Part shown: piece by piece, positions 24,001 through 31,215 of the stretch
How positions within the stretch are numbered: the stretch's first letter is position 1
How the letters are laid out: each line of letters begins with the position of its first letter
Assembly: GCF_026151205.1 (NCBI RefSeq)
Contig: NC_087074.1
Span: forward strand, 21,123,765-21,187,764
Length of the DNA: 64,000 nt
DNA from: Bolinopsis microptera
Lineage: Eukaryota; Ctenophora; Tentaculata; Lobata; Bolinopsidae
Direction: 5' to 3'
Position numbers and translations under genes: made by a program
The notes under the pieces: generated by a model
Database searches by the model: none
Told to the model about the DNA's origin: nothing
Seen by the model: the letters and a program-made list of their open reading frames with translations, nothing else

Positions 24001-24909
24001 AGATCTATACAAGTTGGACACCTCCAGCCTACCTGGGGAGAGGCGTACGGTTTTACTGGGTGTATGACTGACTTGTTCGTGGACGGTCTCTCACCTCTTA
24101 TCCTTGCTGATCTCGCGGAAAATACAAGTAAGGGACGCAGGGACGTTTTTGAGAATCAAGATTTAATTTAATTATTGTATAGACGATGGAGAATTTATTA
24201 TGGAGGTGTGGGGTGACCATTTTAAAAGTGACTTGGAACTCTATCTCAGAAATTGAAGACCAAGTATCAGTGCAAGACGTTGATTTTGTGGAGACTTGTG
24301 GTGAGAAATATAATGTTCCTACTACACAGCCACCTCAACAACCGTAAGTAAATTAATAAATTAATATCTCCACACCAATTAATTAGTTAGTAACGTTAGG
24401 CTCAATTAGTCCAATTAGTCTACTAATTAGTCCAATTAGTCTACTAATTAGTTTCTTCTTTCACTGATTTAATCCCACATAGTGGCACTATCATGATGGA
24501 ATGAAAATGCTTTGTCGGTCTCAACTTTATCAGCTCTAATCCCCGTCGAAATTCCGTTCCGTTTTCATCCGAATAAGAATTTAGGAATCAAACAAGGTTA
24601 GGGCGTACAAAACTAAAAATATGAAGCAGTTAATATATTAACTTGACTTTTCTCTCCAGGACAAACTCTCCACCTTTCGACACAAATCCTATCACTGGAG
24701 CTGTCGAGGATAAAGAAAAAGATGACGATTCCGGAAAAGATAAGATGACCCTAATCGTCATATTAGTGACTATCGTTATCCTTATTTTATTAGTTCTCTT
24801 AATTGGGATTGTTTGTAAAAAATATTATAATAACAAAGGGACTTACAAAGTGGACGAGAGCCGGCTAAGGGCGGATCAGGAGAACCCTGAGCAAGAGTAT
24901 TTTATTTAG
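4161..24909 (+). CDS. Neurexin-like single-pass receptor (signal peptide-CCP-laminin G-TM-PDZ ligand), 8 exons
   Basis: Exons 4161-4203, 4835-5014, 5176-5284, 8192-8301, 22335-22463, 23954-24127, 24250-24343 and 24660-24909 join with consistent phases into exactly 363 codons (362 aa plus stop). Order: signal peptide 1 to about 16; one CCP/sushi domain about 20-74 ([32 protein letters not shown]); one laminin-G domain about 77-248 ([53 protein letters not shown]); a Pro/Thr/acid stalk; TM 309-332; and a 30-residue tail with [15 protein letters not shown], like the protein-4.1-binding motif of neurexin/CASPR, ending EYFI like the neurexin PDZ ligand EYYV. Classical neurexins have six LNS domains plus EGFs; this has one and no EGF. 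A cell-surface adhesion/scaffolding role is inferred. Intron 4 (14 kb) contains other genes and transposons. Exons were inferred without transcripts. Confidence 0.8.
4835..5014 (+). CDS. Neurexin-like exon 2: CCP/sushi domain
   Basis: 180 nt, phase 1-1, the classic module-shuffling exon. It encodes a complete CCP with four Cys, the GY and the Trp before the last Cys. The acceptor is ACTTTACAG and the donor AAAG|GTTAGT. The donor region is duplicated immediately downstream. Confidence 0.8.
5002..5065. repeat. 33-bp tandem duplication of an exon end and its splice donor
   Basis: ATCTGTCACAAAGGTTAGT plus the following intron bases occur at 5002 and again at 5035. The second copy repeats the last codons of exon 2 and the GTTAGT donor, giving two potential donors 33 nt (11 codons) apart, so use of either would keep the reading frame. 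Confidence 0.85.
5176..5284 (+). CDS. Neurexin-like exon 3: start of laminin-G domain
   Basis: Encodes [18 protein letters not shown] and [12 protein letters not shown], the first strands of a laminin-G/LNS fold. Acceptor CAATTTCAG, donor AG|GTACAG, phases 1 and 2. Confidence 0.8.
5285..7135. other. Intron 3 of neurexin-like gene, first part
   Basis: AT-rich, with alternating TA runs around 5665-5690 and 5876-5925. The latter lies next to CTATATATAAAGCGAGACG, which resembles the start of some Helitrons, but no 3' terminus was found. The ORF at 6164-6460 (98 aa) has no recognisable domain and no ATG context worth calling a gene. Confidence 0.35.
7136..9808 (+). CDS. Small coiled-coil protein, 4 exons, interleaved with the neurexin-like gene
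   Basis: Exons 7136-7346, 8771-8871, 9089-9203 and 9711-9808 join in consistent phases (1, 0, 1) into 175 codons (174 aa plus stop). The N-terminal part ([16 protein letters not shown], then [16 protein letters not shown]) is amphipathic and helical. Exons 2-3 are strongly coiled-coil ([19 protein letters not shown], then [20 protein letters not shown]). The end is a short hydrophobic/acidic tail closing VYHGE. No family recognised and no TM segment clear. The first donor (G|GTGACA) sits 8 nt before a MITE. Neurexin-like exon 4 (8192-8301) lies inside intron 1, so two same-strand genes are interleaved. Intron 3 holds a 44-bp tandem repeat. Exon 3 may instead start at 9101 (also phase 0). The link from exon 1 to exon 2 is the weakest step. 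Confidence 0.5.
7354..7943. mobile_element. MITE-like element with poly-G / poly-C termini, copy 1
   Basis: Starts with 22 G then ATCATACACTTAGTACCGGACAT and ends ATGTCCGGCACTTGGTACCTGAT then CCCCC, so the ends form imperfect terminal inverted repeats of about 30 bp. The interior repeats the motif ACAGTTAGTAC four or more times and has GGGTGGGT blocks. No transposase. A second copy of the family is at 17586-18065. No convincing target-site duplication at this copy. Confidence 0.7.
8192..8301 (+). CDS. Neurexin-like exon 4: laminin-G middle strands
   Basis: Encodes [20 protein letters not shown] and [17 protein letters not shown], a typical LNS hairpin. Acceptor ATATTTTCAG, donor CCA|GTAAGT, phases 2 and 1. 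Followed by a 14-kb intron. Confidence 0.8.
9321..9540. repeat. Two adjoining minisatellites: 44-bp x4 and AGGTAACC x5
   Basis: A 44-bp unit beginning GGTTAACTTTAACCC repeats at 9321, 9365, 9409 and 9453. It runs directly into tandem CAGGTAAC units (about 9489-9535). Both lie in intron 3 of the coiled-coil gene. The second array repeats AG|GTAAC, a splice-donor look-alike. Confidence 0.85.
9809..13224. other. Intron 4 of neurexin-like gene, mostly featureless
   Basis: Contains a 40-bp tandem triplication at 9871-9990 (CAGCTGAGTTGGTGCTCTTG start). A 62-codon ORF at 11231-11419 ([13 protein letters not shown]...FRIPKD) faintly recalls the start of a THAP zinc finger, but the rest of a THAP domain is not visible. 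Otherwise AT-rich sequence in which I see no supported exon. Confidence 0.4.
13261..13736 (-). pseudogene. C-terminal remainder of Kringle/TSP1/Ig-like gene, out of frame
   Basis: Reads [20 protein letters not shown] to [11 protein letters not shown], nearly identical to the last 158 residues of the paralogue at 26976-30107. Here it is displaced into another frame by a 7-bp deletion plus a substitution at about 13738-13745, which creates a TGA. Without a transcript one cannot tell whether the tail is lost or rescued by splicing. Homology with the paralogue continues about 40 bp past the stop, then ends. Confidence 0.8.
13737..17300 (-). CDS. Secreted Kringle - TSP1x5 - Ig-like multidomain protein (copy A)
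   Basis: 1187 aa in one exon from the ATG of MSWSG (the frame is open further, to 17363, but this ATG gives a clean signal peptide ending near CKA-D). Domains: Kringle about 27-98 ([29 protein letters not shown]); five thrombospondin type-1 repeats to about 390 ([27 protein letters not shown]), four of them nearly identical 171-bp units; then a series of divergent Ig-like beta-sandwich domains with Cys pairs (TTLYCNV/FICEI, ISCII/YTCLL, LTCSI/FTCRI, IRCHV/YTCNV, LSCNH/WRCFY, VTCSV/LNCQA) and further sandwich-like sequence. Many N-glycosylation sites and no TM helix, so secreted or matrix-associated. It lies antisense within intron 4 of the neurexin-like gene. The C-terminus is cut by a frameshift relative to the paralogue. 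Adhesion or recognition function is inferred from domains only. Confidence 0.85.
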   Translation of the reverse strand: MSWSGKTTTTFLLVLVWLIDKCKADNCIDPRYVNSDASSYGGSVSVTESGRTCQRWDSNNPNTSWFSGPSNYCRNQDGEPWAWCYNGEGTSPRWELCAKCYPIYGGWSGFSSWSSCSADCGGGTQYRTRSCNNPTPAYGGSHCSGSSTESSTCNTHPCPINGGWSNFFVWSSCTADCGGGTQYRTRSCNNPTPAYGGSHCSGSSTESSTCNTHPCPINGGWSNFSVWSSCTADCGGGTQYRTRSCNNPTPAYGGSHCSGSSTESSTCNTHPCPINGGWSNFSVWSSCTADCGGGTLYRTRSCNNPTPAYGGSHCSGSKTESSTCNTYTHPCPINGGWSNFSVWSSCTADCGGGTQYRTRSCNNPTPDHRGSHCSGSSTESSTCNTHLCPVITVQDLEVGKGTKTTLYCNVSPIGGQLDIVWKSGDKLVKKQDGLVPDEGTFGADSQTATLKIKSPTTCETFICEITSPTYPKEAERVKRVNIFVYEVEVAEAEVRVGSPTNISCIISHAQSEGLTVLWREGNMTVTDQDIETSSVKDGQQISTLKIENPKSDTIYTCLLTSIRYPASSAYLEKVNLGVYQIKTENYDVLSGTVSTLTCSIDGVTANKVDILWLNSRGHIFYEESNDDNISVTDGELAEGTKESALTVSAYITLLGDQMFTCRIKVGENKKPDDNPVLLKTFTVRTTNDFVRTGEPAEIRCHVISPTDTLMVSWTNQTHILEDTKKYTVPDKVTSINLIVQSPFEDVSYTCNVKGKTEYNFISQIEVNDLSLSSGNEVRAFTGSTITLSCNHTFKSIAEGSHFSWKYKDQPCQAEICKNVSDNPKTSEIRIKVTGKTSGVWRCFYTEQKSGRLLKSKQVDVIEVQVSGTQQPTRVLGRAGAESVVTCSVPYNLTHSQLTNLEWMLDGRVVSSKGVGFTKQLKVVLFSLAEKVYSTTEVTWGITLTHSTIAVGTLNCQAHYNTGHGIETPVSYLNEIRISSDTESVIVTPEMGAIVTFVTYSPSVPLSYTLNTPQVKAISLSTKIEDKIEGVVVTEVYKISSPESLIKAARKEDHSVKDSVFTYSVQINNSTEVFLSKPVAIVGETFTTSPVWAVEGKQAILTTFLTATSKSTIEVIWQHRIEGNWTNVPSDGYLTLYHSVAEKGVMSTSLVIQRVKKSDVTQHRAVIVIDDKQQTSDMITVKLVNATI
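16134..16990 (-). repeat. Five tandem TSP1-coding repeats (about 171 bp each)
   Basis: Consecutive units encode [14 protein letters not shown] to NTHPCP with only a few substitutions. One unit carries a 6-bp insertion (NTYTHPCP). The high identity, including silent sites, indicates recent tandem amplification or homogenisation; the paralogue at 26976 has a single TSP1. Confidence 0.9.
17586..18065. mobile_element. MITE-like element with poly-G / poly-C termini, copy 2
   Basis: About 47 G, then GATCATACACTTAGTACCG at the left; GTACAGAACTTAGTACCTGAT then about 55 C (one A inside) at the right. The interior matches copy 1 (ACAGTTAGTACATGGT; GGTTTCCAACCCCAAATAAA; AAAGCAATTTATTGGTGGG). The flanks read ACTAACT on both sides (left ...CACTAACTC|GGGG, right CCCC|GACTAACTGG), a possible 7-bp target-site duplication. 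The homopolymer lengths may be affected by sequencing. Confidence 0.75.
18066..19080. other. Intron 4 continued, nothing recognised
   Basis: AT-rich, with a T12 run near 18891 and TATATA at 18300. No exon, repeat family or structured element found. Confidence 0.4.
19081..20466. mobile_element. Mariner/Tc1-type element with long terminal inverted repeats
   Basis: The left arm 19081-19467 starts after TATATA with CAGGGTGGCCCATAAGTGAC, a typical IS630-Tc1-mariner end. The right arm 20120-20466 is its inverted copy but stops at GTCACTTA, missing the outermost 12 bp. The left arm also has a 26-bp internal insertion. Each arm contains the palindrome GCCACGCCCA...TGGGCGTGGC. The transposase inside is truncated, so the copy is non-autonomous. 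Confidence 0.85.
19501..19917 (-). pseudogene. Truncated mariner-type transposase (DNA-binding part only)
   Basis: 138 aa starting [20 protein letters not shown]. The first helix-turn-helix ([20 protein letters not shown]), a basic [12 protein letters not shown] linker and a second HTH ([17 protein letters not shown]) match the N-terminus of insect-type mariner transposases. It ends after [11 protein letters not shown], before any DDE/D catalytic domain. The upstream 65 codons of the open frame are not transposase-like. Confidence 0.75.
20467..22334. other. End of intron 4 of the neurexin-like gene
   Basis: AT-rich. A 114-aa minus-strand ORF (20860-21204; [16 protein letters not shown]...) has one hydrophobic stretch and no recognised domain; I do not call it a gene. 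A cluster of AACTGTTAA/AACAGTTA inverted motifs lies at 21885-21970. Confidence 0.35.
22335..22463 (+). CDS. Neurexin-like exon 5: laminin-G core
   Basis: 129 nt, phase 1-1, with a strong pyrimidine tract (TTTCCTTATCCTCCAG). Encodes [18 protein letters not shown], then [19 protein letters not shown], the LNS segment around the NDxxxHxVxLxR motif. Confidence 0.85.
23954..24127 (+). CDS. Neurexin-like exon 6: end of laminin-G
   Basis: Encodes [11 protein letters not shown], then [17 protein letters not shown], the last LNS strands; neurexin LNS6 has YPAGRQLTIF in the same place. Donor A|GTAAGG, phase 1. Confidence 0.85.
24250..24343 (+). CDS. Neurexin-like exon 7: juxtamembrane stalk
   Basis: Encodes [20 protein letters not shown] and TTQPPQQP, a short acidic then Thr/Pro-rich stalk. 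Acceptor CTATCTCAG, donor CC|GTAAGT. Confidence 0.75.
24660..24909 (+). CDS. Neurexin-like exon 8: TM helix and cytoplasmic tail
   Basis: Encodes the rest of the stalk, a 24-residue TM helix ([21 protein letters not shown]), then [16 protein letters not shown] and the C-terminus EYFI. Neurexin tails have GSYHVDESR at the same distance from the membrane and end EYYV, so both a protein-4.1 site and a class-II PDZ ligand are predicted. Confidence 0.9.
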
Positions 24910-26975
24910 TTCTAGACGGCCGATCCTTCGTTCACCCTAAAAGTATATGGACGTATAATTCATCATTGTTTGTTTTATGCTGTATCTGTTTTGCAATGTT
25001 TTAACAGAATTTGTAAGTCATGGATATCGTGATGTTACCGTCGCCTTCAAAAGAAAATCAGATCAAATTCTGAAATTCTGTCAGGGTAAATGTTTCGCTT
25101 GTCTTGCTGTAACTGTCATATTATGCTGAAAGAAAAGAACTAAAGATTTTTCAATTACCAATTTTTGGAGGACTCTTTTAAGAGTCCTCCTAAAATCGGT
25201 AATTAAAAATTATTTTAAAAACTTATTGATTATTGAGAACAGAAGAATGTGATCGAACTTCCCTTGATTATGCCGTGCATTTTGTATGACAATTTTTAAG
25301 GGTTTTCTGTTTAGCAAGCAAGGACATGGTTAGTGGATATTGGATACTTAATGCACGGTTATTCAAGGGACTGGGTTTGCCACTGTTGTACGGGATGGCA
25401 TCTGCCAGCGATTGTAGAGAATTTATTCTTTAAAATTTATTTCTAGAAACTTCTATAGAGGTTAGGTTTAGCAAATATCATCATATCTGTTTATAAAATT
25501 TTTGAAATGCACGATTGTTATTTGATGTGTTATCGATATCCCTCAAACCAAATTCAGTTTTTGTAATGCTATATTATTTAATTTTAAGTTTTTCATTCAA
25601 TGTAAATAATATTATATGAGTTGAAATTTTATCGTAAATTCAATTTTCTATAATCATGATTTTGACTTCTATTCTGATCTCCTCGTATCGATGCAAATGC
25701 AATCTCTTTTCACCTTCAATTATACTATTATTTAAAACAAATTCATTTGAATCGATCAGCAACCTGTTGGAAAATAACGTTGCATATTAAAACGTTGTGG
25801 GACTCCGACTGAACATGTCCGTGCACAACATTTCTCCAAACACTTCGCGATTGCAGCCCAATGAATATGGGAAAAGCTTGTATCACGTCGTGACCTCCAT
25901 TGTCATTTTATGCTTATAGTATCGGGGCAAAAGCCACGATACAGCTACAGCCGCGCGGCGGGCCAACAACGTGAGGCAAGGAAAATCGAGCAACCTATTT
26001 AGTGCTCGGTATCACTAATTTGCATTTAACGGTAATTTAGATTGATATCATTTCTCTTTTTTTTGGGAAAAGGAAACACTCAGACACCGGCGACGGTCCA
26101 TTCCAAATGTTGGGTTTTTAGGTTTTAAAATAATAATAAAAGGATTTGCATAACTGCATGATCGGTGATCCTGGACCCAATGCAATTGCGAAATCTAAAA
26201 GTAAATATAATTATATTTATAATGCTGTTTTAGTGTTTTAAGTAAATAATTAAAAGCGTCAAAAACTTATCGGTCTCATTATAAATCACTCACCAATGAC
26301 CAAGGATTTTTAATTTTTTTTCACAAAGTGGGTCTTATTGAGAGTAGCATGAGCATCATTTAATTAAATGTATTTTTCTATTCCGAAACACCCCCATGAC
26401 ATATGACATAGGGTCAAACCGCTTACTTAGTGAGGAGTTATGAGCAAAAAACTGTATTGGTCACGTAACAGGCTGGTAAAACACGGATTCGATTGTTCAG
26501 GGCTCAGGTTTGGGTTAGGGTTGTGCTTGTGGTTATCGTTATAGTTAGCTCAGGGCTTATATGGTTAGGGTTGTAGGTTCGCAGGGTTTCACCGACACCG
26601 TTTCTTTCGGTAAACAGTAATTGTAAATACCCAAGTCTCGTGGCGGTGCGCTGGCGAGTGAATTAGTGAACGCCTAAACTTATATAGTAACTAATGATTT
26701 GTTCGGTCAGTTTGTGTTGTGCATCTTCGACACTAACTATCTGAGACCTAATAAATCGAGAATCAGGCATCACCTGACTTTTATCCTTCAGTGACATGTG
26801 TTCATTACTCGAGCCTCATCAGAAAACATTGGACATTTTACGCTTCAAAAATTGTTCTTTCGTTACAGTGACGTATTATTGCGACTATAAGAATATCCAT
26901 CTATTCACACTGAAGTTGCTTCAATTTTTTAAATTCGCCATCTTATTTGCTAGCAAAAATCAATTAATCACGAGT
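24910..26975. other. 3' flank of neurexin-like gene and 5' flank of copy B
   Basis: Contains a near-perfect hairpin (25146-25210). From about 26905 the sequence is homologous to the 5' flank of copy A (GAAGTTGCTTCAATT, then AATCACGAGT before the ATG), so the duplication included at least 70 bp of 5' DNA. The frame of copy B is open upstream to 26796, but its ATG there lies outside the region shared with copy A. Confidence 0.5.
25146..25210. repeat. Hairpin-forming inverted repeat, about 30-bp arms, no loop
   Basis: ATTTTTCAATTACCAATTTT and GGAGGACTCTT fold on TTAAGAGTCCTCC and AAAATCGGTAATTAAAAAT with few mismatches and essentially no spacer. It is about 240 bp after the neurexin-like stop codon, so it may lie in the 3' UTR, or be a tiny MITE remnant. 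Confidence 0.8.
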
Positions 26976-29900
26976 ATGTCATGGTCTGGAATAACAACTA
27001 CCACGTCATTACTACTGGTCCTAGTCTGGCTGATCGACAAATGCAAGGCGGACTACCCCATTTATGGGGGTTGGAGCGGTTTCTCCTCCTATTCTTCTTG
27101 TACAGCTGACTGTGGAGGAGGGACTCAATACCGGACAAGAGAATGCAATAATCCAACACCTGATAACGGGGGAAGTTACTGTTCAGGATCATCGACAGGG
27201 AGCAGCACCTGCAATAACCATCTCTGCCCTGTCATAACAGTTCAAGATTCAGAAGTTGGTAAGAGAACAAAGACAACCCTCTCTTGCAACGTTACCCCGA
27301 TAAGAAGACAATTAAATATTGTCTGGAAATCAGGAGATAAACTTGTCAAGAAGCAGGATGGACTAGTCCCTGATGAGGGTACTTTTGGTGCAGATTCTCA
27401 GACTGCCACTTTACAAATAACGTCTCCCACGATCTGCGAGACTTTCATTTGTGAGGTAACATCACCAAACTATCCTAAAGAGGCAAAGAGAGTCAAACGA
27501 GTGAATACATTCGTTTACGAAGTTGAAGTGGCTGAAGCAGAAGTGAGAGTGGGATCACCAACCAACATCTCATGTCTATTCTCACACGTACAATCGGAGG
27601 GGTTGACTGTTCTGTGGAGGGAAGGAAACATAACTGTTACTGATCAAAAGGTAGAAACCAGCTCGGTAAAATATGGTCAACAAATCTCAACGTTAAAGAT
27701 AGAAAACCCAAAGTCAGACACAATATACACTTGTTTTGTCACTTCCATTCGCTACCCAGCATCATCTGTATATTTTGAAAAGGTCAACTTGGGAGTATAC
27801 CAGATAAAAACGGAAAGCTATGATGTGCTATCAGGAACAGTGTCCACTCTGACCTGCTCAATAGACGGGGTCACTGCCAACAAAATAGACATTCTTTGGC
27901 TGAACAGCAGAGGTCACATCTTCTACGAGAAAACGAACGATGATAACATCTCTGTAACAGATGGAGAATTAGCTGAAGGGACCAAGGAGTCTACCTTGAC
28001 TGTATCTGCTGATATAACTTTGCTAGGAGATCAGATGTTCACATGCAGAATCAAGGTGGGTGAAAATAAAAAACCTGATGACACTCCAGTTCTCCTGAAA
28101 ACATTTACAGTAAGAACTACAAATGATTTTGTGAGAACAGGGGAGCCAGCAGAGATTAAGTGCCATGTTATATCCCCAACTGATACCCTGATGGTATCCT
28201 GGACCAACCAGACTCATATCTTAGAGGACACAAAGAAATACACGGTTCCAGACAATGTAACATCCATAAATCTCATTGTACAGTCCCCCTTTGAAGATGT
28301 CTCCTACACTTGCAATGTAAAAGGGAAGACAGAGTACAACTTCATCTCACAAATTGAAGTGAATGATCTTTCTCTGAGTTCTGGAAATGAAGTCAGAGCC
28401 TTCACAGGTTCTACCATCACCTTGTCATGCAATCATACGTTTAAATCAATAGCTGAGGGACACTTCTCGTGGAACTACCAGGATCAGCCATGCCAAGCTG
28501 AGATCTGTAAGAATGTGACGGATAATCCAAAGACCTCTGAGATCAGAATCAAGGTGGCTGGAAAAACAAGCGGGGCCTGGAGATGCTTCTATACTGAACG
28601 GAAAAGCGGTCGTCATCTAAAGAGCAAACAGGTGGATGTAATAGAAGTGCAAGTTAGTGGAACACAACAACCGACAAGAGTCTTGGGGCTTGCAGGAGCA
28701 GAATCTGTGGTGACTTGCTCTGTTCCTTACAACTTGACCCACTCTCAGCTGACCAACTTGGAATGGATGCTGGATGGTAGGGTAGTCAGTAGTAAAGGAG
28801 TTGGGTTTACAAAACAACTGGAAGTTGTTCTGTTCAGTCTGGCAGAAAAAGTCTACTCTACAACAGAAGTCACGTGGGGTATTACGCTCACTCACTCCAC
28901 AATAGCTGTAGGGACACTCAACTGTCAAGCTCACTACAATACAGGACATGGTATTGAAACACCTGTCAGCTATCTGAACGAGATAAGGATAAGCAGTGGC
29001 ACTGAGTCTGTGATTGTGACCCCTGAAATGGGAGCGATTGTGACTTTCGTGACATATTCACCTTCGGTTCCCCTATCGTACACCTTGGACACACCTCAAG
29101 TGAAGGCTATCAGTTTGTCGACCAAGATAGAGGATAGAATAGAAGGAGTGGTCGTCATTGAGGTTTACAAGATATCCAGCCCTGAGTCACTGATAAAGGC
29201 AGCCAGGAAAGAAGACCTCAGTGTTAAAGATTCTGTCTTCACGTACTCAGTACAGATTGACAATTTAACAGAAGTATTCCTCTCTAAATCAGTAGCAATA
29301 GTTGGTGAAACGTTCACTACATCTCCAGTTTGGGCTGTGGAAGGAAAACAAGCCATTTTAACCACATTCCTGACTGCTACAAACAAGTCGACTATCGAGG
29401 TTATCTGGCAACACAGGATTGAAGGAAACTGGACGAACGTTCCATCAGATGGCTACCTGACTCTTTACTATAGTGTGGCAGAAAACGGTGTCATGTCTAC
29501 AAGTCTTGTCATCCATCGTGTAAAAGAATCAGATGTAACACAGCACCGTGCTGTGATAGTCATTGATGATAAGCAGCAAACTTCCGACATGATAACAGTG
29601 AAATTAGTAAATGCAACAATTACTAAATTAAGGCCAGTGTTTGAGATGTCGCCGATGACATTCTCAGTGACCGTTTTCGGGGAGACAAAACCAACAAGTG
29701 CATTCCTTTGTCACAAAGAATCTGGTAAGAACATGGTAATTGATCTGAACCATGTCACTGAAACACCTCCTTTCTTCATCTCACATCGGCTGGAGACTAT
29801 GATATTTGCTCACAGTGGTTTCTACACTTTCAAGGTTAACTTTGAATCTGGTCTTAGATTTATCACCGCTCCAGTCCTGCTGAAAGTAAAGCTACACTGC

Positions 29901-30107
29901 AGACCCCTGACTGCACCACCTAACACTGTCTTGAGCACGGTGGAAATTCCTGAGTCGGGTGACTACAAGGTCGTGGTCACGTGCGCTAAGGACAGTTTAG
30001 TGATGATGAACGAAGATGCGACTGAGGTGATTTGCGATACTAGTGTTGGCTCTTATACCAGAAAGGTTCTTCTTAGTCCCTGTTTGAGAGTTATTGATCA
30101 AATTTAA
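26976..30107 (+). CDS. Secreted TSP1 - Ig-like multidomain protein (copy B)
   Basis: 1043 aa, single exon, from the ATG of MSWSG. Signal peptide to about residue 26 (DKCKA-D), one TSP1 repeat ([27 protein letters not shown]), then the same Ig-like domain series as copy A, with Cys pairs conserved and only scattered substitutions. Unlike copy A it lacks the Kringle and four TSP1 repeats, and its frame is intact to the end ([11 protein letters not shown]) with no TM helix. It is inverted relative to copy A and 9.7 kb away. Shared flanks end about 40 bp after the stop. The intact frame makes B the better candidate for a functional full-length protein; binding partners are unknown. Confidence 0.88.
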   Translation: MSWSGITTTTSLLLVLVWLIDKCKADYPIYGGWSGFSSYSSCTADCGGGTQYRTRECNNPTPDNGGSYCSGSSTGSSTCNNHLCPVITVQDSEVGKRTKTTLSCNVTPIRRQLNIVWKSGDKLVKKQDGLVPDEGTFGADSQTATLQITSPTICETFICEVTSPNYPKEAKRVKRVNTFVYEVEVAEAEVRVGSPTNISCLFSHVQSEGLTVLWREGNITVTDQKVETSSVKYGQQISTLKIENPKSDTIYTCFVTSIRYPASSVYFEKVNLGVYQIKTESYDVLSGTVSTLTCSIDGVTANKIDILWLNSRGHIFYEKTNDDNISVTDGELAEGTKESTLTVSADITLLGDQMFTCRIKVGENKKPDDTPVLLKTFTVRTTNDFVRTGEPAEIKCHVISPTDTLMVSWTNQTHILEDTKKYTVPDNVTSINLIVQSPFEDVSYTCNVKGKTEYNFISQIEVNDLSLSSGNEVRAFTGSTITLSCNHTFKSIAEGHFSWNYQDQPCQAEICKNVTDNPKTSEIRIKVAGKTSGAWRCFYTERKSGRHLKSKQVDVIEVQVSGTQQPTRVLGLAGAESVVTCSVPYNLTHSQLTNLEWMLDGRVVSSKGVGFTKQLEVVLFSLAEKVYSTTEVTWGITLTHSTIAVGTLNCQAHYNTGHGIETPVSYLNEIRISSGTESVIVTPEMGAIVTFVTYSPSVPLSYTLDTPQVKAISLSTKIEDRIEGVVVIEVYKISSPESLIKAARKEDLSVKDSVFTYSVQIDNLTEVFLSKSVAIVGETFTTSPVWAVEGKQAILTTFLTATNKSTIEVIWQHRIEGNWTNVPSDGYLTLYYSVAENGVMSTSLVIHRVKESDVTQHRAVIVIDDKQQTSDMITVKLVNATITKLRPVFEMSPMTFSVTVFGETKPTSAFLCHKESGKNMVIDLNHVTETPPFFISHRLETMIFAHSGFYTFKVNFESGLRFITAPVLLKVKLHCRPLTAPPNTVLSTVEIPESGDYKVVVTCAKDSLVMMNEDATEVICDTSVGSYTRKVLLSPCLRVIDQI

Positions 30108-30468
30108 TTATTGGTCTAAGTCGCCACAAAAAATTACAGTTATAGAGCTTGATTTGTGACTCCAATTTCCAACGGACAATCTAATTTTTTTCTATAACAT
30201 CCAAATCCTATTATGCCTTAACTTTGGAGCATTAAATCAGTCCGTAATTTTAATTCGCTATATTTAAATCAGCCATTGGCGGGGATTTTGTTCGTTCTAT
30301 TTGTAGACTTAGTTTATTTCTAGTTCTAATGACTGCCATGTGATCAAAATTTAAGATATTTGCTATTGTAATCTTCAAACAAATTTGAAAATAAATACAT
30401 AATGAAGTTTTCATTGTTATTTAAGATCTTAAACTAATATCATCCAAAATAGGGTACAACTAAACGTG

Positions 30469-31215
30469 TCAATCTGTAGAGTAAACAAAAGAGGTGACAA
30501 TGAAGACTAATTTGCGTGACAAATATATAACAGGGTTTACTGCTGAATTTAAGCAAATCAGAGCATTACATGCAATGTATCGAAATACGGGAAACCATTG
30601 TTCATCATAAAAATTGAAACTGAATTAAACCGAAAACACTAAAGAGAAGACAACTGTGAAATTCAGAAGGCAGAATAATGTTGACAAATTTTGTATCGTC
30701 ACAGTTGCATTACTCTCAGAAACAGTGCCTTAAATCTTGTTCTCCTTCATCAACCAATGCTATGTACCATTGTTGAGATGAACACCGCAATAACACTCAA
30801 AGTTATCGAAGAGGAGCGTATCATCAAAAAAATAGTTATCTAAGACAAATAGATCATAATTCAAATTTACTCCTCCATCATTCCATATTTTGAAGGTCCA
30901 ACAAGCGTAAGTAGTTTCTCTTGCTATTCCATAGACGCTATAGAGAAAGAAACTGGCTGCAACACAAGACCCCTTCATAAAGAAGAAAGGGACACATACC
31001 TTGATTGTTCTGGTTATACTAATAAGACACGTTGCAAACTCTGTTACATCAAAACATGCATCTAATTTTGCATATCCATAATAAATAGCTATCTTCGTAT
31101 CCATTGATAAACCCAAGTTCGGCTCCGAGAATAGTTTAAATATTTCACTGATTGTAAACACCACACACACCATCAAGTCGCACGAATTTAATAACATCAG
31201 CAGCCGATCACCCAA
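30469..31215 (-). pseudogene. 7TM (rhodopsin-class) receptor pseudogene, TM2 to TM7
   Basis: One frame carries LLMLLNSCDLMVCVVF (TM2), FDVTEFATCLISITRTIKVC (TM3 and the DRY-equivalent TRT), GSCVAASFFLYSVYG (TM4), LSTLFCLLNFTVVFSLVF (TM6 or TM5/6 remnant) and LICLNSAVNPVIYLSRK (TM7 with NPxxY), ending TGA at 30469-30471. The frame is broken by three in-frame stops: TAG at 30760-30762, and two TAA further on, after KENKI and before FSFNFYDEQW. TM1 was not found upstream. It could be an intact gene only if the stops lie in introns, and no good splice sites were seen. Confidence 0.7.

Noticed and set aside
26510-26600. Scattered GGTTAGGG words
   Set aside because: Only isolated occurrences, not a telomeric array.
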